Shown here: one piece after another, positions 1 to 11,554 of the stretch
How positions within the stretch are numbered: the first letter of the stretch is position 1
Layout of the letters: the number at the start of each line of letters is the position of its first letter
NCBI RefSeq assembly: GCF_050624435.1
Contig: NC_134531.1
Coordinates: 252,974,812 to 253,038,811, forward strand
DNA: 64,000 nt
Direction: 5' to 3'
Source of the DNA: Tenrec ecaudatus
Taxonomy: Eukaryota > Chordata > Mammalia > Afrosoricida > Tenrecidae
Position numbers and translations under genes: made by a program
The notes under the pieces: generated by a model
What the model saw: the letters and a program-made list of their open reading frames with translations, nothing else
Databases searched by the model: none
Told to the model about the DNA's origin: nothing

Positions 1-239
1 GAGGTTTTTTATCTGTACATGTCAACAACCCATGCATATTAGTCTAAAAAGCCATCATGTACATATGTACGTCCCTTTTCTAAATAGTATTTTAAATTCT
101 ATACCCCTGGCTAAATTAACAATACTATCAAACCAATTACCATATGGCCCATGGAAATGATTTATTATGTCCCCCATAAAAACATGATTATGTCTCTAAA
201 ATGGAACAGGACCATATATAAACCATAGCTATATGAAAG
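1..239. other. A+T-rich stretch with no recognised gene
   Basis: A+T-rich sequence with no convincing reading frame and no family I can name. It runs without a visible boundary into the old L1 3'UTR that follows, so it may be a further eroded part of it. Confidence 0.4.
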
Positions 240-1046
240 GATTTTTTTAACTGGAATTTACTAATAAGCCCCAATCTAAGAATAATTAATTCTTCTGACA
301 TGACACTACTCAATACTTGTCTTCATGAAGAGATCACTGAAAATGGTGCTATAGCAAAGTGTCCTGAGGAGATCAGATGGTACCTGGCTACCAGAAAGAA
401 TATTGTCTGAGGTCTTAAAGGTTTGTTTTAGAGCAAACAGTCATCCAAGTGAGGTGGCAGCTAAGTCCCCAAAGAAGAAACACACTAGATTCTGTGATTC
501 AAGGATTGGAACGACTAAAATCCAAGACCAGAAGAAAGAACTGTTTTAGAGTTTGCATTTTGAGAAGCGGGTTTCCAGAGGCTATGGATGACAGGGAAAG
601 CCTTTTGCAGCACCCTCACATGGATAGGCTTCCCGAGAATCTCCACCAACCATTTACCAAGGATGTGCACAGCCTTGCTATCAGATTACATTGTCAAATG
701 AATTCGGACTCATGTAGTTAGGTCTGAATGTAACAATTTGTCTGTTCTCTCTTTAGATCCATTTTAAAGTAGCTATGCTTTGTATTACTTTCTACTTTTT
801 GTCAGGATTGAAGTTTTTCTGTTTTATTTTTTTATTGCTATTGTTGGAGGGGTCATATGCTTTTCTTTATGTATAATTCAGGACAGGTAAATGTATAGAG
901 ACAGTAACTGCATTAATATTTTCTTAGTTATTGCTAATAGTTTCTTAGGAGTTGGGGAGTATTGGGAGCTAATAACTATGAGTACAAGAATATAGAAAAT
1001 GTTCTAAAAACATTTGTGATAAGGATTACACAATTCTTTTTATATT

Positions 1047-1093
1047 TGTGTTAGACAGGGTTCTCTAGAGAGACAAAACCAGATTGCTAGTAC

Positions 1094-1153
<60 letters not shown>

Positions 1154-1651
1154 TTATACAGATAGATAAATAACACAATAAATGAACCATTAAATTATAT
1201 ACAGATAGATATATAATACAAGGAATGGACCGTTAAATTATAAATTATAAAGCAATGAGACACTAGTAGTCCTTTAAGTCTTGAGGGCCACCAGTTCCTC
1301 CTCTGTAGAGAGAGCTGGACTATATATACCCAGGCAGCAATCAGCAAGGCAAGTCAACAACTGTCACCAACTGTCAGTTCAAAGATGAACATTCTAGCTT
1401 CAGAGATGAACATTCCAATCATGTAGGCTTAAAGAGACCTTAACTTACAGTGACACAGTCCACAGGCTCGGCAACCCACAGGTAGTATACCCTTTAAATT
1501 GATGCACAGAAAAGCAAGGCAGCTGCACGCTAGTCTGATGATTAAAGAGCGAGAGAAAAGCAAGGTTAAGCTCACGGATCCATTTATCTCTCCGCCCTTC
1601 AATTAATCCTACTTGTGTTTATTGGCCAGGCTGGCACAATAAACTATCACA
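1047..1651 (+). mobile_element. Solo LTR, ERVL-like (fossil)
   Basis: The element has retroviral LTR ends, starting TGTGTTAG and ending CTATCACA. It is flanked by near-identical 5-base repeats (ATATT at 1042-1046, ATGTT at 1652-1656), as expected for class III (ERVL) elements. Its ends and its 3' third (tract with attaatcc, ttggccagg, ctggcacaata) match the LTR at 62178-62872 read on the other strand. That LTR abuts ERVL-type pol sequence, which supports the family call. A long (TA)n run lies near its start. It sits inside an old L1 3'UTR, so it is younger than that L1. No internal viral genes are present. Confidence 0.7.
1097..1152. repeat. (TA)n microsatellite
   Basis: An uninterrupted TA dinucleotide run of about 55 bases inside the LTR at 1047-1651. 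The related LTR at 62178-62872 carries a (TAGA/TCTA)n run in the equivalent place, so this part of the LTR is prone to simple-repeat growth. Confidence 0.95.
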
Positions 1652-1892
1652 ATGTTTAAGCCATTGAATTGCATAGTATGTGAATGATACATCAATAAAA
1701 CTTAGAATATTAAAAAAGAATGTGAAAGAGCATCTTTGAAAGACATATTCGTAATCCCTGAATATAAATATGACTATATTTCCTAGATTTATAACTATTA
1801 ATAAAACACAATATCATGGAAATACATTAATATAATAAACAGGATATCAAACAACAGATATCATGGGTAAATCTGCACAAGCTATTTTTAAA

Positions 1893-2364
1893 AATTTTTT
1901 TAGTTCCCAAGTTTTATTAAAGGGCTTATACAAAATATTCCGGAGAAGACTTAATCCTCATCTTCCTCCTCTTCCTCATCCGGGTTAATCTGGAAGTAGT
2001 GTAATTCATAGCTTTCTTTGCTGTTGGCCACCACACGCAACCAATCCTGTAGATTATTCTTCAAAATTTTTTTTTTTGTGAGATATGTCAAATACCTTTT
2101 GGAGAAAGGCACCTCAGAGGTTACCGTAATCTTGCTCTTGCTTCTTTCAATGGTTACGACTCCTCCCCCAAGATTACCGCCTTTCCCATTCACCTTCATT
2201 CTTTCCTGATTAAACTGCTCAAAATTGGCAGCATCCATGATTCCATCTTCTACAGGGTGGGTGCAATCCAGCGTGAACTTCTGAACCTGCTTCTTTTTTT
2301 TACCCCCCTTTGCCACAGGCTTTTCACAGGTGCCATGGCGGCAGCAGCGGCAGAAAGGGAGGTC
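1893..2364 (-). pseudogene. RPL22P: RPL22 processed retrocopy (large ribosomal subunit protein eL22)
   Basis: The - strand encodes an intronless copy of ribosomal protein L22, a 60S subunit RNA-binding protein. About 120 codons stay open from 2316 to the stop at 1951, from KGGKKKKQV through [36 protein letters not shown] and [15 protein letters not shown] to the acidic tail DEEEEEDED, which is diagnostic of L22. The original ATG is recognisable at 2336-2334 (ATG GCA CCT GTG AAA, for MAPVK). A single-base loss soon after puts it out of frame with the rest, and the open frame has no in-frame ATG at its head. Upstream on the - strand is a short GC-rich 5'UTR; downstream are AATAAA and an A-rich tail (T/A-rich at 1885-1902 on +). 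Compared with human L22 as I remember it, there are about a dozen substitutions. Lack of introns plus the A tail means an L1-mediated retrocopy. It is probably not functional. Confidence 0.93.
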
Positions 2365-2382
2365 AGCGCACTACCAGTTATC

Positions 2383-2460
2383 TTTATTTTTTTAACTTAA
2401 AAGTTTTGTTGGTATATAATTCACAAACCATACAATTCGATTGTTCACAGTCACCTTCAG
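2383..2460 (-). mobile_element. Old L1 3' end, tail fragment
   Basis: Read on the - strand, this ends '..gtatggtttgtgaattatataccaacaaaac' followed by A-rich sequence. This parallels the + strand L1 3' ends at 10050-10084 and 12970-13012 (..atgatatgtaaattatttgccaataaaa). Only the last 70-80 bases are recognisable. Confidence 0.45.
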
Positions 2461-3639
2461 AGGAGTTGTACAGGAAGACGGCACTGATGCCCATGGGAAC
2501 AGGTCACTATGGGATCACCAGATTTGCTGACAAGGTAGTCGTATTGGGGGCCTGGGGCATGAGACCAGGTCTTTCAGCACCTCAGGCTTCCTTTTAGCTG
2601 GTTATAAAACAGAGCTGTGCTTGTCACTGCTATTGGTCCTCATTCATAGCTCCCTTTTGAGCTTTGTTTCCTTATCGGTGCAGTAGCAACAGTTCCCTGT
2701 TTTTTTCTTTCTTTCTTTTTTGTTTTCTTCTTCTTTCCCCCTTACAACTTCCCCCCTCCTCTCCACACCAGTGTCTCGCCAGCATGGGGAAGTGGCTGGG
2801 CTATTCAAAGCACCCCTTGGTGTTAATCGCTAGCCAAGCTCAGCTCACATCTTCAGGTGAATATAACCAGCCAGTTGGAGAGAGAGAGTCTCAGCAATGG
2901 GGTTACAGAGGAGCTCTTAGAATCCGCCACCAGCAGGTTCTAGGAGGTTGATGGAGGTGTTCTTATTTTGTTTTGAGAAAAGAATAACAGAGTTCTTCAC
3001 ACACCAGTAGAAAAGGAACCCCGCATTTCCAGGTTCCCTGGATGCTTTCTCACTACAGGACAGGCAGACTTCTGAATTAGTATCCAGACTGTAGTCTGAT
3101 GGTCCTCCTCTCTAGGGCATCCACTATAATACCCATTTAAACCCTAGGACAACGCGCAAGGAGCAGATAGTTCTGAGCTGAACAAGAAACTACTGTAGTA
3201 AGCGCATTAACAGAACGTATGCAATTTTCCTAAAAAAGACACAAGATACATAAGGGACTCTTGTAGATTCATTGGAGCTCTCTCTCCCTTACCCCAAACA
3301 CGATAACCCCTGGAACCTGTTCCTTCCTCCTCAGCAACACACAACCTCTTTTAACTTACCAATATAAAATGCATCTTCCATATCCTACTCTTCAACTCAT
3401 TAACAATTACAATACCTAAGTATAAGCTTCCTATGATTAATATCAACATGTAAAATCTGCTCCAGAGCACCTAAATTCTGATTATCCCTTGCACCCAACT
3501 TCCTCTCTATCTATGCAATCCTTTCATAAAGTAAAGAGCCAGTACTCCCACACACATCCCAGAAGATAACACTCGATCATCAGCTCACCCATCATGCCAC
3601 ACAAGCAACAGCGAGCATTTGCAGCTGCCATAAATTATT
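2461..3639. other. Unassigned; possible L1 5'UTR
   Basis: About 1.2 kb with no supported gene. It has a pyrimidine-rich patch (2700-2760) and ordinary base composition. Its position directly upstream of L1 ORF1-like sequence on the + strand makes an L1 5'UTR the most economical explanation, but I cannot match it to a named family. Confidence 0.3.
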
Positions 3640-5825
3640 GAGAGGGAAAAAAAAAAACAGGCAATTCCGGAGGATGACCCAAGCATGACAGTTTACACAG
3701 AAGAAGGAGCTTTGAACTGCCAGTGAAAGAGTGTTTGGAATATTACTTAGTGCCATTCAGGAAATTAGAGGATCAATCCTGAAAACAAATGGAAAAATAG
3801 AAATACTAGAATCCTCACACTGAAGGTAATTCCAGGCTATAAGGAAATACATAGCAGAAATCGTTAGAAAAGTACAGGGTATTGATAATGGAATGACGGA
3901 GGTGGAGAACCACATCAATGATCTCAAAGATAAGCAGGCAGAATTCAGCAAATAAGAGAGACTCTCAAACAAAAAAAAGAAGAAGAATCTGAAGAAAGTT
4001 TGAGGAGGATGTGGGATTCCATGAAATGAAACCATATTTGAATTATTGGGATCCTGCAGCAGCGGGAAATAGAAATAACCCTTCAGCTAAAATAATAAGG
4101 GGATTCTTAGAAGGAAATTTCCACAATTGTACAAGGGAGGACAGAGTAACCATTCAGGAAGCAGAGACAATTCCATTTAGATTAACCCCACCACCACCAC
4201 CAAACATGTTAAGACATATAGTAGTCAAATTATCCAATTTCAGGGAAAAGGAGAGAATCATTACAGCAGCTAGAGATTAAAAAGCAGTCACATATAAAGA
4301 TTAACAAAGAAGAATGAGCTCAGGCACATCAACAGAGACAATGCAGGAAAGAAGAAACTGGAGCAACGTGTTCTGAAAGATGAAGAACACAATTTCAGTC
4401 CAAGTATCCTTTATGTAGCAAGGCTCTCCATCAAATTCAAAGGAAGTATTAACAGTTTCTTATATGAGGAATTTAGAGAATTCTTAAAAACAAAATCATC
4501 ATTACAAGAAAATACTTTCCAATCCTTTATGGGCAGAAAACCAAACGTAGCAGTCAAACATGAGACCACCACAGGATATAACACCACCCTGAAACCAGCA
4601 CACTGAAAACAATAACCAAAACATTATAGATATGATGGAGATATGAAGACATACACATACCATCCAATAAAGGAGTAAAGAGGAAAATACTAAACACAAA
4701 TAATATAAGATGGCAGTAATCAGTCTACATGTATGTTTAATAACATTGAATGTGAATCATTTGAATGCATATATTAGAAAACAAAGAGTAGCAAACTGGA
4801 TTAGACAACAAAATCCATCAATCTTCTGCTTTCAAGAGACATATCTCAAACTCACAGATAAAAATAGACTAAGAATCAAAGGTTACTGAAATTTTTACCA
4901 AGCAAATGGCAATTAAAAAAAATCATGGGTGGCAATACTAATTTTGGACAAACTAGACCTCAAGGTACATGAGATGAGAGATATGAGTGGGTATTACATA
5001 ATGCTCAGGGGATCAGTAGACCAAGAACCCATAAAGATAATAAACATGCATGAGCCCAACAAAAGATCTTTGCAATTTGTCAACCAAATTCTCAAAGAGA
5101 TGAACAGAGAAGTCACTGGATCAACAATTCTAGCAGGGATTTTAATACACCGCTCTCAAAGAAAGATAGATCAAGAGGTTAGAAACTCCACAACTGAAGA
5201 GGTGAATAATACAATCAAACAACTCAACTTAATAGACATTTTGAGAACTCTCCTAATAATATAAAAAATTACACGTTCTTCTCCAATGCACAAAGTTCAT
5301 TCTTGAAAATAGACTACATGCTGGGATACAAGTCAAGCTTGAGAAAATTCAAACACATAGAGGTAATTCAGACCACCTTCTCTGATCACAATGTCAAAAA
5401 ATTTGAAATTTATAATAGCAAGAACAAAGAAAAATACCTGTAGACTAAGTAACATGTTTCTTAAAAACAAATTGGTATTAACCAAAATGGGAGAGGAAAT
5501 AATAAGTCCCTAGAAACTAATGAGAAGGATAATACAATATACCCAAATCTATGCAGCACAGCAAAGGCAGTTATCATAATTAAATTTACAGCAATAAATG
5601 CACTCATGAAAAAAGTATGGTCGGTACCTTAACTCAGCACCTTCAACAGATAGAAGAGAGCCAACAACATAATCCTTCTAAGACCAAAAGAAAAGATATA
5701 AAAATTAGAGTGGACATAAATGAACTGGAAAGCAGAAGACAATGGAAAGAATCAACAGAGCAAAAAGTTGGTTCTTTGAAAGGATCAACAAATTCGACAA
5801 ACTGCTAGCAAACTTAACAAAGAAC
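3640..5825 (+). mobile_element. L1 LINE, 5' part: ORF1 remnant and ORF2 endonuclease
   Basis: ORF1 remnants run from about 3750 to 4480. They include a coiled-coil-like stretch and the ORF1 C-terminal motif HIVVKLSNFREKERIITAARD at 4207-4278, the L1 RNA-binding domain, followed by STETMQERRNW-like sequence. ORF2 begins near 4710. LNVNHLNAYIRKQRVANWI and FCFQET (4740-4840; the E of QET is an L1 endonuclease active-site residue) and a decayed GDFNT motif near 5140 identify the APE-type endonuclease. The frame is broken many times. At about 5800 (KLLANLTK-like, just before the RT domain) the L1 coding sequence stops and an L1 3'UTR begins. Confidence 0.85.
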
Positions 5826-6297
5826 CCTCCAGTATCATGACCCCAGGTTTAGCATAGAAATCCGCTTAGACCAGAGCATGAAAACTCATATAGATCACAG
5901 TTCTCAACACATGGAATCCAGGATAGATAAACCCATGAGGAACATAAGTGGGAGTAGTGATCCCATGAGGGTAGGGGGAAGGTTGTGGGAGAAGAGGGAG
6001 AAAGAGAGAATCAATCACAATGATTTATGTATAACAACCCTCCCAAGGGGATAAACAATACAAATATGGGTGAAGGGAGGCAGTGTACACTGTAAAATAT
6101 TAAAATAATAATAATTTATAATTTTCAAGGGTTCATGAGGGTGTGAGCGGGGGAAGAGAAGGTAGCAGATACCAAGGGCTCAAATACAAAGAAAATGTTT
6201 TGAAAATGATGATGGCAACATATGATCAATTGTGCTTGATATATCGATACATTGATTTATGGATGGTTGTAAGAGCTGTATCAGCCCCTAAGGGGTT
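5826..6297 (+). mobile_element. L1 3'UTR segment between two ORF2 pieces
   Basis: This matches the terminal 470 bases of L1 3'UTRs elsewhere in the window (for example 13670-14105). It has the 'ccagtatcatgaccc', 'agaccagagcatg', 'ggaatccagg', 'gtagggggaagg' and 'gtaagagctgtatcagcccc' landmarks in order. It lacks the final AATAAA plus A tail. Either a short L1 inserted into the surrounding L1, or the upstream L1 is internally deleted and ends here, with a second 5'-truncated L1 beginning at about 6300. Confidence 0.75.
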
Positions 6298-8000
6298 CAC
6301 AATATAACTGTTGCAAACAATAGATAATTTCAGTAGAGTAACAGGACACAGAATTAACGAGCAGAGATCAATTAAGCTCTTATATATCAGCGATGGTAAC
6401 TCAGAAAATGATATCAAGGGATTAGAACCATTCACAATAGCCACACATAGCCAATGTACCTATGAATAAACATAACCAAACATAAAACCTGTACAAAAAA
6501 GTACAGAATATTACTATAAGTCACCAAAGAGGATCTACACAAATGGAAGTATATTCTATATTCGTGATTCGGCAGACTCGATATAATGAAAATATCAATA
6601 CTACCTAAAGCAGTCGACAAATTCAATGTAATCCCGATCCAAAATCCAGTATCATCCTTCAAAGAAATGGGAAAACTGATTACTAACTTCATATGGAAAG
6701 GGAAGGAGGACAGGATAAGAAAAGAACTCCTCAAGAAGAAAAACAAAGTAGGTACCATTGCACTACTAACCACAGAACCTATTATACAGGCACAATTGTC
6801 AAAGCATTCGCTACAGATATAATGATAGACAGTCGGATCAATGGACCAGCACTGAAAACTCAGAGATAAAAACATCCATATGCAGACAACTGATTTTCAA
6901 CAAAGGCCCTCAAAATGTTAAATGTGAAGCAGATGGCCTCTTCAAAAATGGTGTTGGTAAAGCTGAATGTCCAAGTAGAGAAGAATGAAACAAGACCCAT
7001 ATCTCACTGCATGCACTAAAACAAACTCAAGGTGGACTAAAGACTTAGATGTAAAACCCAAAGCTATCAGCATCATCAGTGAGGAAATTGGGAGGAGCCC
7101 CAATATAGGGAATACATGGGCTAGAAGAATTAACAAAGGACACACTATGTGGATGATAAAATAAATGATTGAGAACTATTAAATATAAAACATTTATGTA
7201 CATTGAAAGACTTTATTTTCAAAGTTTAAAAGAAAATCCACAGACTGGGAAAAGATATTTCATACCCACTTAACAGACAAAGGACTAATTATTAAGATTT
7301 ACAGAATTTTACAAGCTTATAACAAGGAAAAAATCCTAATAACCCTCTGAGAAGATGGGCAAAAACCTGAATTGAGAATTCATGCAGCATAACACTGGGA
7401 TGCTTAATAAACACTTGAGGAAGTGTTCCAGATCATAAGCCATGTAGGAAATGCAAAGGAAAACAAAAATGAGATACCACCTTATGACCATTTCTGTAGA
7501 TGATTTAAAAAAAACAACTGAGAACAACCAATGTAGGGGACAGGAATTCTCTCCACTGCTGGTGAACTTGTAAATATGTACAATAACTGTGAAAGGCAAT
7601 GTGGCAATCCCTAAAACAGATGGAAATTGAACTACCATGTGACCCAACAATATCAGTACTGGGCATATATACCCAAAAGAAATAAGAAACATGTCACAAA
7701 CAGACACTTGCTCCCCCATGTTCATTGCAGCACAGTTAACAGCAAGAAGCTGGAAACAGCCTAAATCTCCATTGATAGAGGAGTGGATAGTAAAACGCTG
7801 GTGCATACATACAATGCAGTACTATGCCTCCCTGAAAAAACAGCGATAAAACAGAGAAACACCCGAACTAATGGAGCGATCTGGAAGACCTTATGCCAAG
7901 TGAACAAACAGCAGAACGGGGACAAGTTCAAGCTTGCAGGGCATCCAGTTTTCTGGTTGGGTACCAGACAGCCTGGTAAAGAGCTGGACCAGTGCCAATG
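6298..8000 (+). mobile_element. L1 LINE, ORF2 C-terminal part
   Basis: From about 6300 the sequence matches the L1 ORF2 region after the RT palm: IDNFSRVTGHRINEQRSIKLL-like at 6325-6390, then MKISILPKAVDKFNVIPIQNP at 6586-6650, and NFIWKGKEDRIRKELLKKKN at 6680-6750. It then runs through the cysteine-rich C-terminal region ('tggaaacagcctaaatctccatt' type at 7750) to the end of ORF2 at about 7905. The part coding for the RT palm, with its FADD-type motif, is missing between this piece and the one ending at 5825. Many stops and shifts. The last 100 bases are probably 3'UTR. Confidence 0.85.
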
Positions 8001-9069
8001 AACCACACACCTTTCGCTCCAGATAAGTATATTGTAAGTCACTTGGCTGGTGGGCACATCACAACAGTTGGAATCAAATGGCCAGGGGGCGGGGGCGTGT
8101 AGTTGCTGAGTGGTTGCTACGCGGACCTGGGGCGAAGTCTTCCAGAGAGGGAGGCAGCCGTGTCAGAGGGATGAGGCTTATTGATGGGAGAGGCACCTTA
8201 GGAGAGAGGTGGGACCAGTCAAAATTGGGTTTACATAGGTGCATGTCTTTTATGGGGAGGGGAAGGATGCTGATCGCCAGGTTGGGGGAGGAGAAAGAAG
8301 GATGCTCTTTGGATTATTAGGTAGGGAGGGTTTTTAGTGATGTGCAGCAGGAGGGCAGAACTGACCTAGGCTGTATGAGGGTATCCTGGGAACTCAGGAA
8401 GGGTGCCTCGGAACACTGGGACACTGAAGCCTGACCTTTGGGGTAGACATCATGTCCCAGAAGCTGCATCAATGAGACCCCAGGTGAGGACTCTACTGGG
8501 GGCACTGGACTCTATCACAGGCACATATGTACCCTGAGGAATTTAGCACGTAAAATACACAGTGTCTGAGGCAGAAGAAGACAGTTGTACCAAGAGCAGT
8601 TTACTGTTGGTTGGCGAACAAACAAGGGCTTGGTATAACTATACCAGGTACGCGGTATTAAGACATGTATTATCTTGGTAACCCTGCAGTGGCCATCCTG
8701 TTATATTATGCGAATTCTCATTTGTATTAGGGTGTATCTCAGATGTGCGTTGTCATTGGGGTTCACGCTCTGGAAGCTGCGTTATTTGCTTTATTATTTT
8801 TTAAAAATAAAATCCAGGGATGTTCAGCCTACACTGAAAGAAAAGAAAACAGGGTTTTGGGGGAAGCAGGTGTTTGGGTGGGGGTGGGGTGACAAGAGAT
8901 AGATAATATCAGGAAGTACAGAAAGGAAAAGCATGTTTAGCAAAACATGTATGAGTATTCAAGAATGTGTACAATTAGGTTTGGCACGATTCAACTATGG
9001 AATGATATGACTTTTGTATTGGCTTCCAAATTACAGCAAATTAATTAAAACATAAATAAATAAAATCAA
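8001..9069. other. Unassigned, G-rich in parts
   Basis: No supported gene. 8060-8520 is richer in G and C than its surroundings and purine-biased on the + strand. It could be an eroded L1 3'UTR polypurine region continuing the L1 before it. A run of G blocks at 8854-8890 could form a G-quadruplex. Confidence 0.35.
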
Positions 9070-10084
9070 AACAAAGGTCCAGGAATGGGTTTGGCATTCA
9101 CACTAAATCCTAGCTCCCACTTAAGAACAATCAGTTCTTACATTATGGACCTGCTCAATACTCACCTTCATGAAACGATCACTGTAGATAAGGGTGCTAC
9201 AGCAAAGTGTGGTGAAGAAAGCAGAGGGTGCTGGCTTTCAATAGGAATAGTATCTGGGGTCTTAATGGCTTATATTTAAACAAGCAGCCATCTGAGTGAG
9301 AGTCAATTAAGTACAGGGAAGAGATATACCAGATTGTGTGATCCAAAGATAACAATTACAAATCTCAAAGACAGTGAAGAGCAAAGTTTCAGAGCAAAAC
9401 TTATGAACAGTAACTTCCTGGAGGGCTATGGGGGATGATGAGAACCCTAACTCATCTGCAGAGTTTCTGGTCAGACGGGGCCACTGGCACATCCGCTCTA
9501 GCCACGTGCGAGAGGCTCCATCAGCCTTGCTAAAGGCAGATAGCATCATATTCATGATTTTGCTGGGTCCAACTCGACACTTGCCTAGTTGACCACCCTG
9601 TAGATGCTACTTGAATTTGTTGTGGATGCAAGCATTTCTTGCCGGTTCCAGGACAGAAATTTCTTCCCTGGACTTTTCATTATTGTTGGTGGTCATTTCC
9701 TTCTTACACACTATTGGCATTTTCCTCTGTATACTGTTAGGTTTTCACATTACCACCTTGATGCAATTTTGTTTTGGATACTTTTCAGTCTCCCAGCTGT
9801 GAAGCACAAGGGGAGTGGGTGCATAATTATGATAAAGGATACAGGGGTATGTGGGGAATATGGGGGAGGGGGGTAAGGAGAGAAAGGGTATCTCGGGAGT
9901 AACTGATGAAAACAGGAAGAGGAGGGAGCACAGGCATAAATTGTGATTGCAACAACCATCTTAAAGTTACTTTATCTATGGTGGTGGGTTTTTTTCTAAA
10001 ACTGATGTGGGACTGATTGTACAATCCTCCATGACATGACTGAATGAACTATTGAATAATATGATATGTAAATTATTTGCCAAT
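9070..10084 (+). mobile_element. Old L1 3'UTR with 3' end
   Basis: This has the same order of landmarks as at 240-1725. 'acgatcactgtagataagggtgctac' type sequence at 9175, 'atctggggtcttaatggctta' at 9250 and 'caagcagccatctgagtgag' at 9283 match the younger 3'UTR copies (27530, 58825). The end at 10055-10084 has CAATAAAA and a short A-rich tail. Diverged and non-coding. Confidence 0.7.
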
Positions 10085-10089
10085 AAAAT

Positions 10090-10275
10090 TTTTGGAAAAA
10101 GATAAGAAGTGTACAATCATCAGCACAATTTTAGAACATTTTCTTCTGTCTTGTACTCATTGTTATTAGTTCTCATTTCCCCCCAACCTCCCCTGTCATA
10201 CCTCAAGGAACCATTAATCCAATTACTTTCTCTACAGATTTACTTCTCCAGGATTTTATGTATAGGGTAACATTT
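10090..10275 (+). mobile_element. Ancient mammalian L1 (L1M-type) 3' fragment
   Basis: The segment resembles the widely shared mammalian L1M 3' region: '..gcacaattttagaacattttc..', then a C-rich stretch, then '..aaggaaccattaatccaattactttct..acagatttac..'. It is much older than the afrotherian L1 pieces beside it. Family call from memory. Confidence 0.5.
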
Positions 10276-10639
10276 GAAAAGCAAATGACAAAATAACAAA
10301 ATAAAGTAAAACAGGAAAAAACTCAATCTAAAAGAAATGAGAAAATATTTTAAAATGGTAACAAATTTGAAATGGTCAGTCAAATGATAAGGTGGCAAGT
10401 TTTAACCTTACAGCACCAGCAACAATCCACTTTCCAATGTATTTGGCATGACAGCAGGGATATTGACATCTCTGGTCTGTGGTGAGGGGTAACTCACCAA
10501 GGGCATAATCCACATGTCTTTCCACTTCACTTTTTTTAAACCTGAAACAATTTAAGAATGGGTCAAAAGGAGACCAAATGGTATGTTACTGCATTCTAAC
10601 CTAACAACCTTTGCTATAACAAAGGTTACAATGCTCTCT
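10276..10639. other. No recognised feature
   Basis: A+T-rich intergenic DNA with no supported reading frame or repeat that I can name. Confidence 0.4.
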
Positions 10640-11060
10640 CTGATGACTCACCCCACTACTATGGTAAGAGAGGATTCACTGGGGACTTAATCCACGTGTG
10701 GACATTGCAAGTGGATTTGGGGTTTCCACTGTCATCCAAAGCCTTCTGTAAACTGATACCATTTTTCATTTGGATTTGGATTTGATCATTTATAATCTTT
10801 GGATCATACAAGCTGGTGTGCTTCTTCGATGTGGACTTTGTTGATGTCTCACTTAAATGGCTGGTTGTTTGAAAACAAGTTTTAAGACCCCCCAATGCTG
10901 TTTTTTAGATAGTCGGGCATTATCTAATTTCTTCACCACACGTTGCTATAGCACATGAGGATGAGTATCAAGCACGGGCATGTCATACATAATCACTGCT
11001 CTTAGGTTGGGGTAGAATTAAGTGAAAGCCCCAAATGTGAAAATTCATGTATCTATGATT
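10640..11060 (-). mobile_element. Old L1 3'UTR fragment
   Basis: On the + strand it reads '..caagctggtgtgcttcttcg' (10808), 'gtggactttgttg', 'aaatggctggttg', 'taagaccccc' and 'cttcaccacacgttgc' (10932). This is the reverse complement of the 3'UTR block seen at 13280-13420 and 27480-27620. Diverged, non-coding, ends unclear. Confidence 0.55.
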
Positions 11061-11554
11061 TGTATACATCTCTGGTTCACCTTCAGAATATCAGTGTAAT
11101 TTTTATGTGAGAATACATGCTCAAACATCCCCTTGGGTTTTAAGGTGATTCTATTGATAGTGTCATTAATTCAGCCTATGGTATAGAATTTAAATACTAA
11201 ATTATGTTCATTTAAACCAGATATCAACTGTAAAACATGAATTGTTGACTTGTACAGTTTAAACTCTTAAGTGACTTGACACAAACAATAAGGGTAGGTA
11301 ATGGGGTAGAACTTTCAATAAGTCATTCACAGTAGCAGAACCATACTTACCAGGTTAGTACATGTCATAATAAAGCAAGGAGGGCATGAAAATAAGTAGT
11401 GTAATTGTATTTGAGAACTACAGGTAAGAAAGTAAGTGTGTTTAAGTATCAGGCCACCACTCATGGTGCACCCTAAATGCAAGAGATCCAAACCAACGTC
11501 CAATGACTGCCAGTTGTTAAGACCCTTGGGGTAGCAACACACAAAATCACTTTA
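11061..11554. other. No recognised feature
   Basis: Ordinary A+T-rich sequence. Short reading frames here show no family signature. Confidence 0.4.

Larger units (their letters stand above)
240..1725 (+). mobile_element. Old L1 3'UTR fragment, split by an LTR
   Basis: The block shares its order of motifs with copies at 9070-10084 and 12680-13012. A 'cactgaaaatggtgctatagca' type segment comes first, then 'ctgaggtcttaaaggtttg', then an A+T-rich end with 'agagacagtaactg' and 'gggagctaataac'. After the LTR the 3' end resumes near 1652 with 'gaattgcatagtatgtg' and a CAATAAAA signal near 1692. This is the 3'UTR layout of the afrotherian L1 lineage seen throughout the window, but more diverged than the copies at 26.7 and 59 kb. 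No coding part is present. Boundaries are approximate. Confidence 0.6.

Noticed and set aside
1951-2316. RPL22 as a functional gene
   Set aside because: No introns, an A-rich tail, and the original start codon is out of frame. The apparent first codon of the open frame is GTG, not ATG.
8675-8902. Region 8520-8900 as an LTR (it has an AATAAA-like tract near 8808)
   Set aside because: I could find neither TG/CA termini with flanking duplications nor similarity to another LTR in the window.
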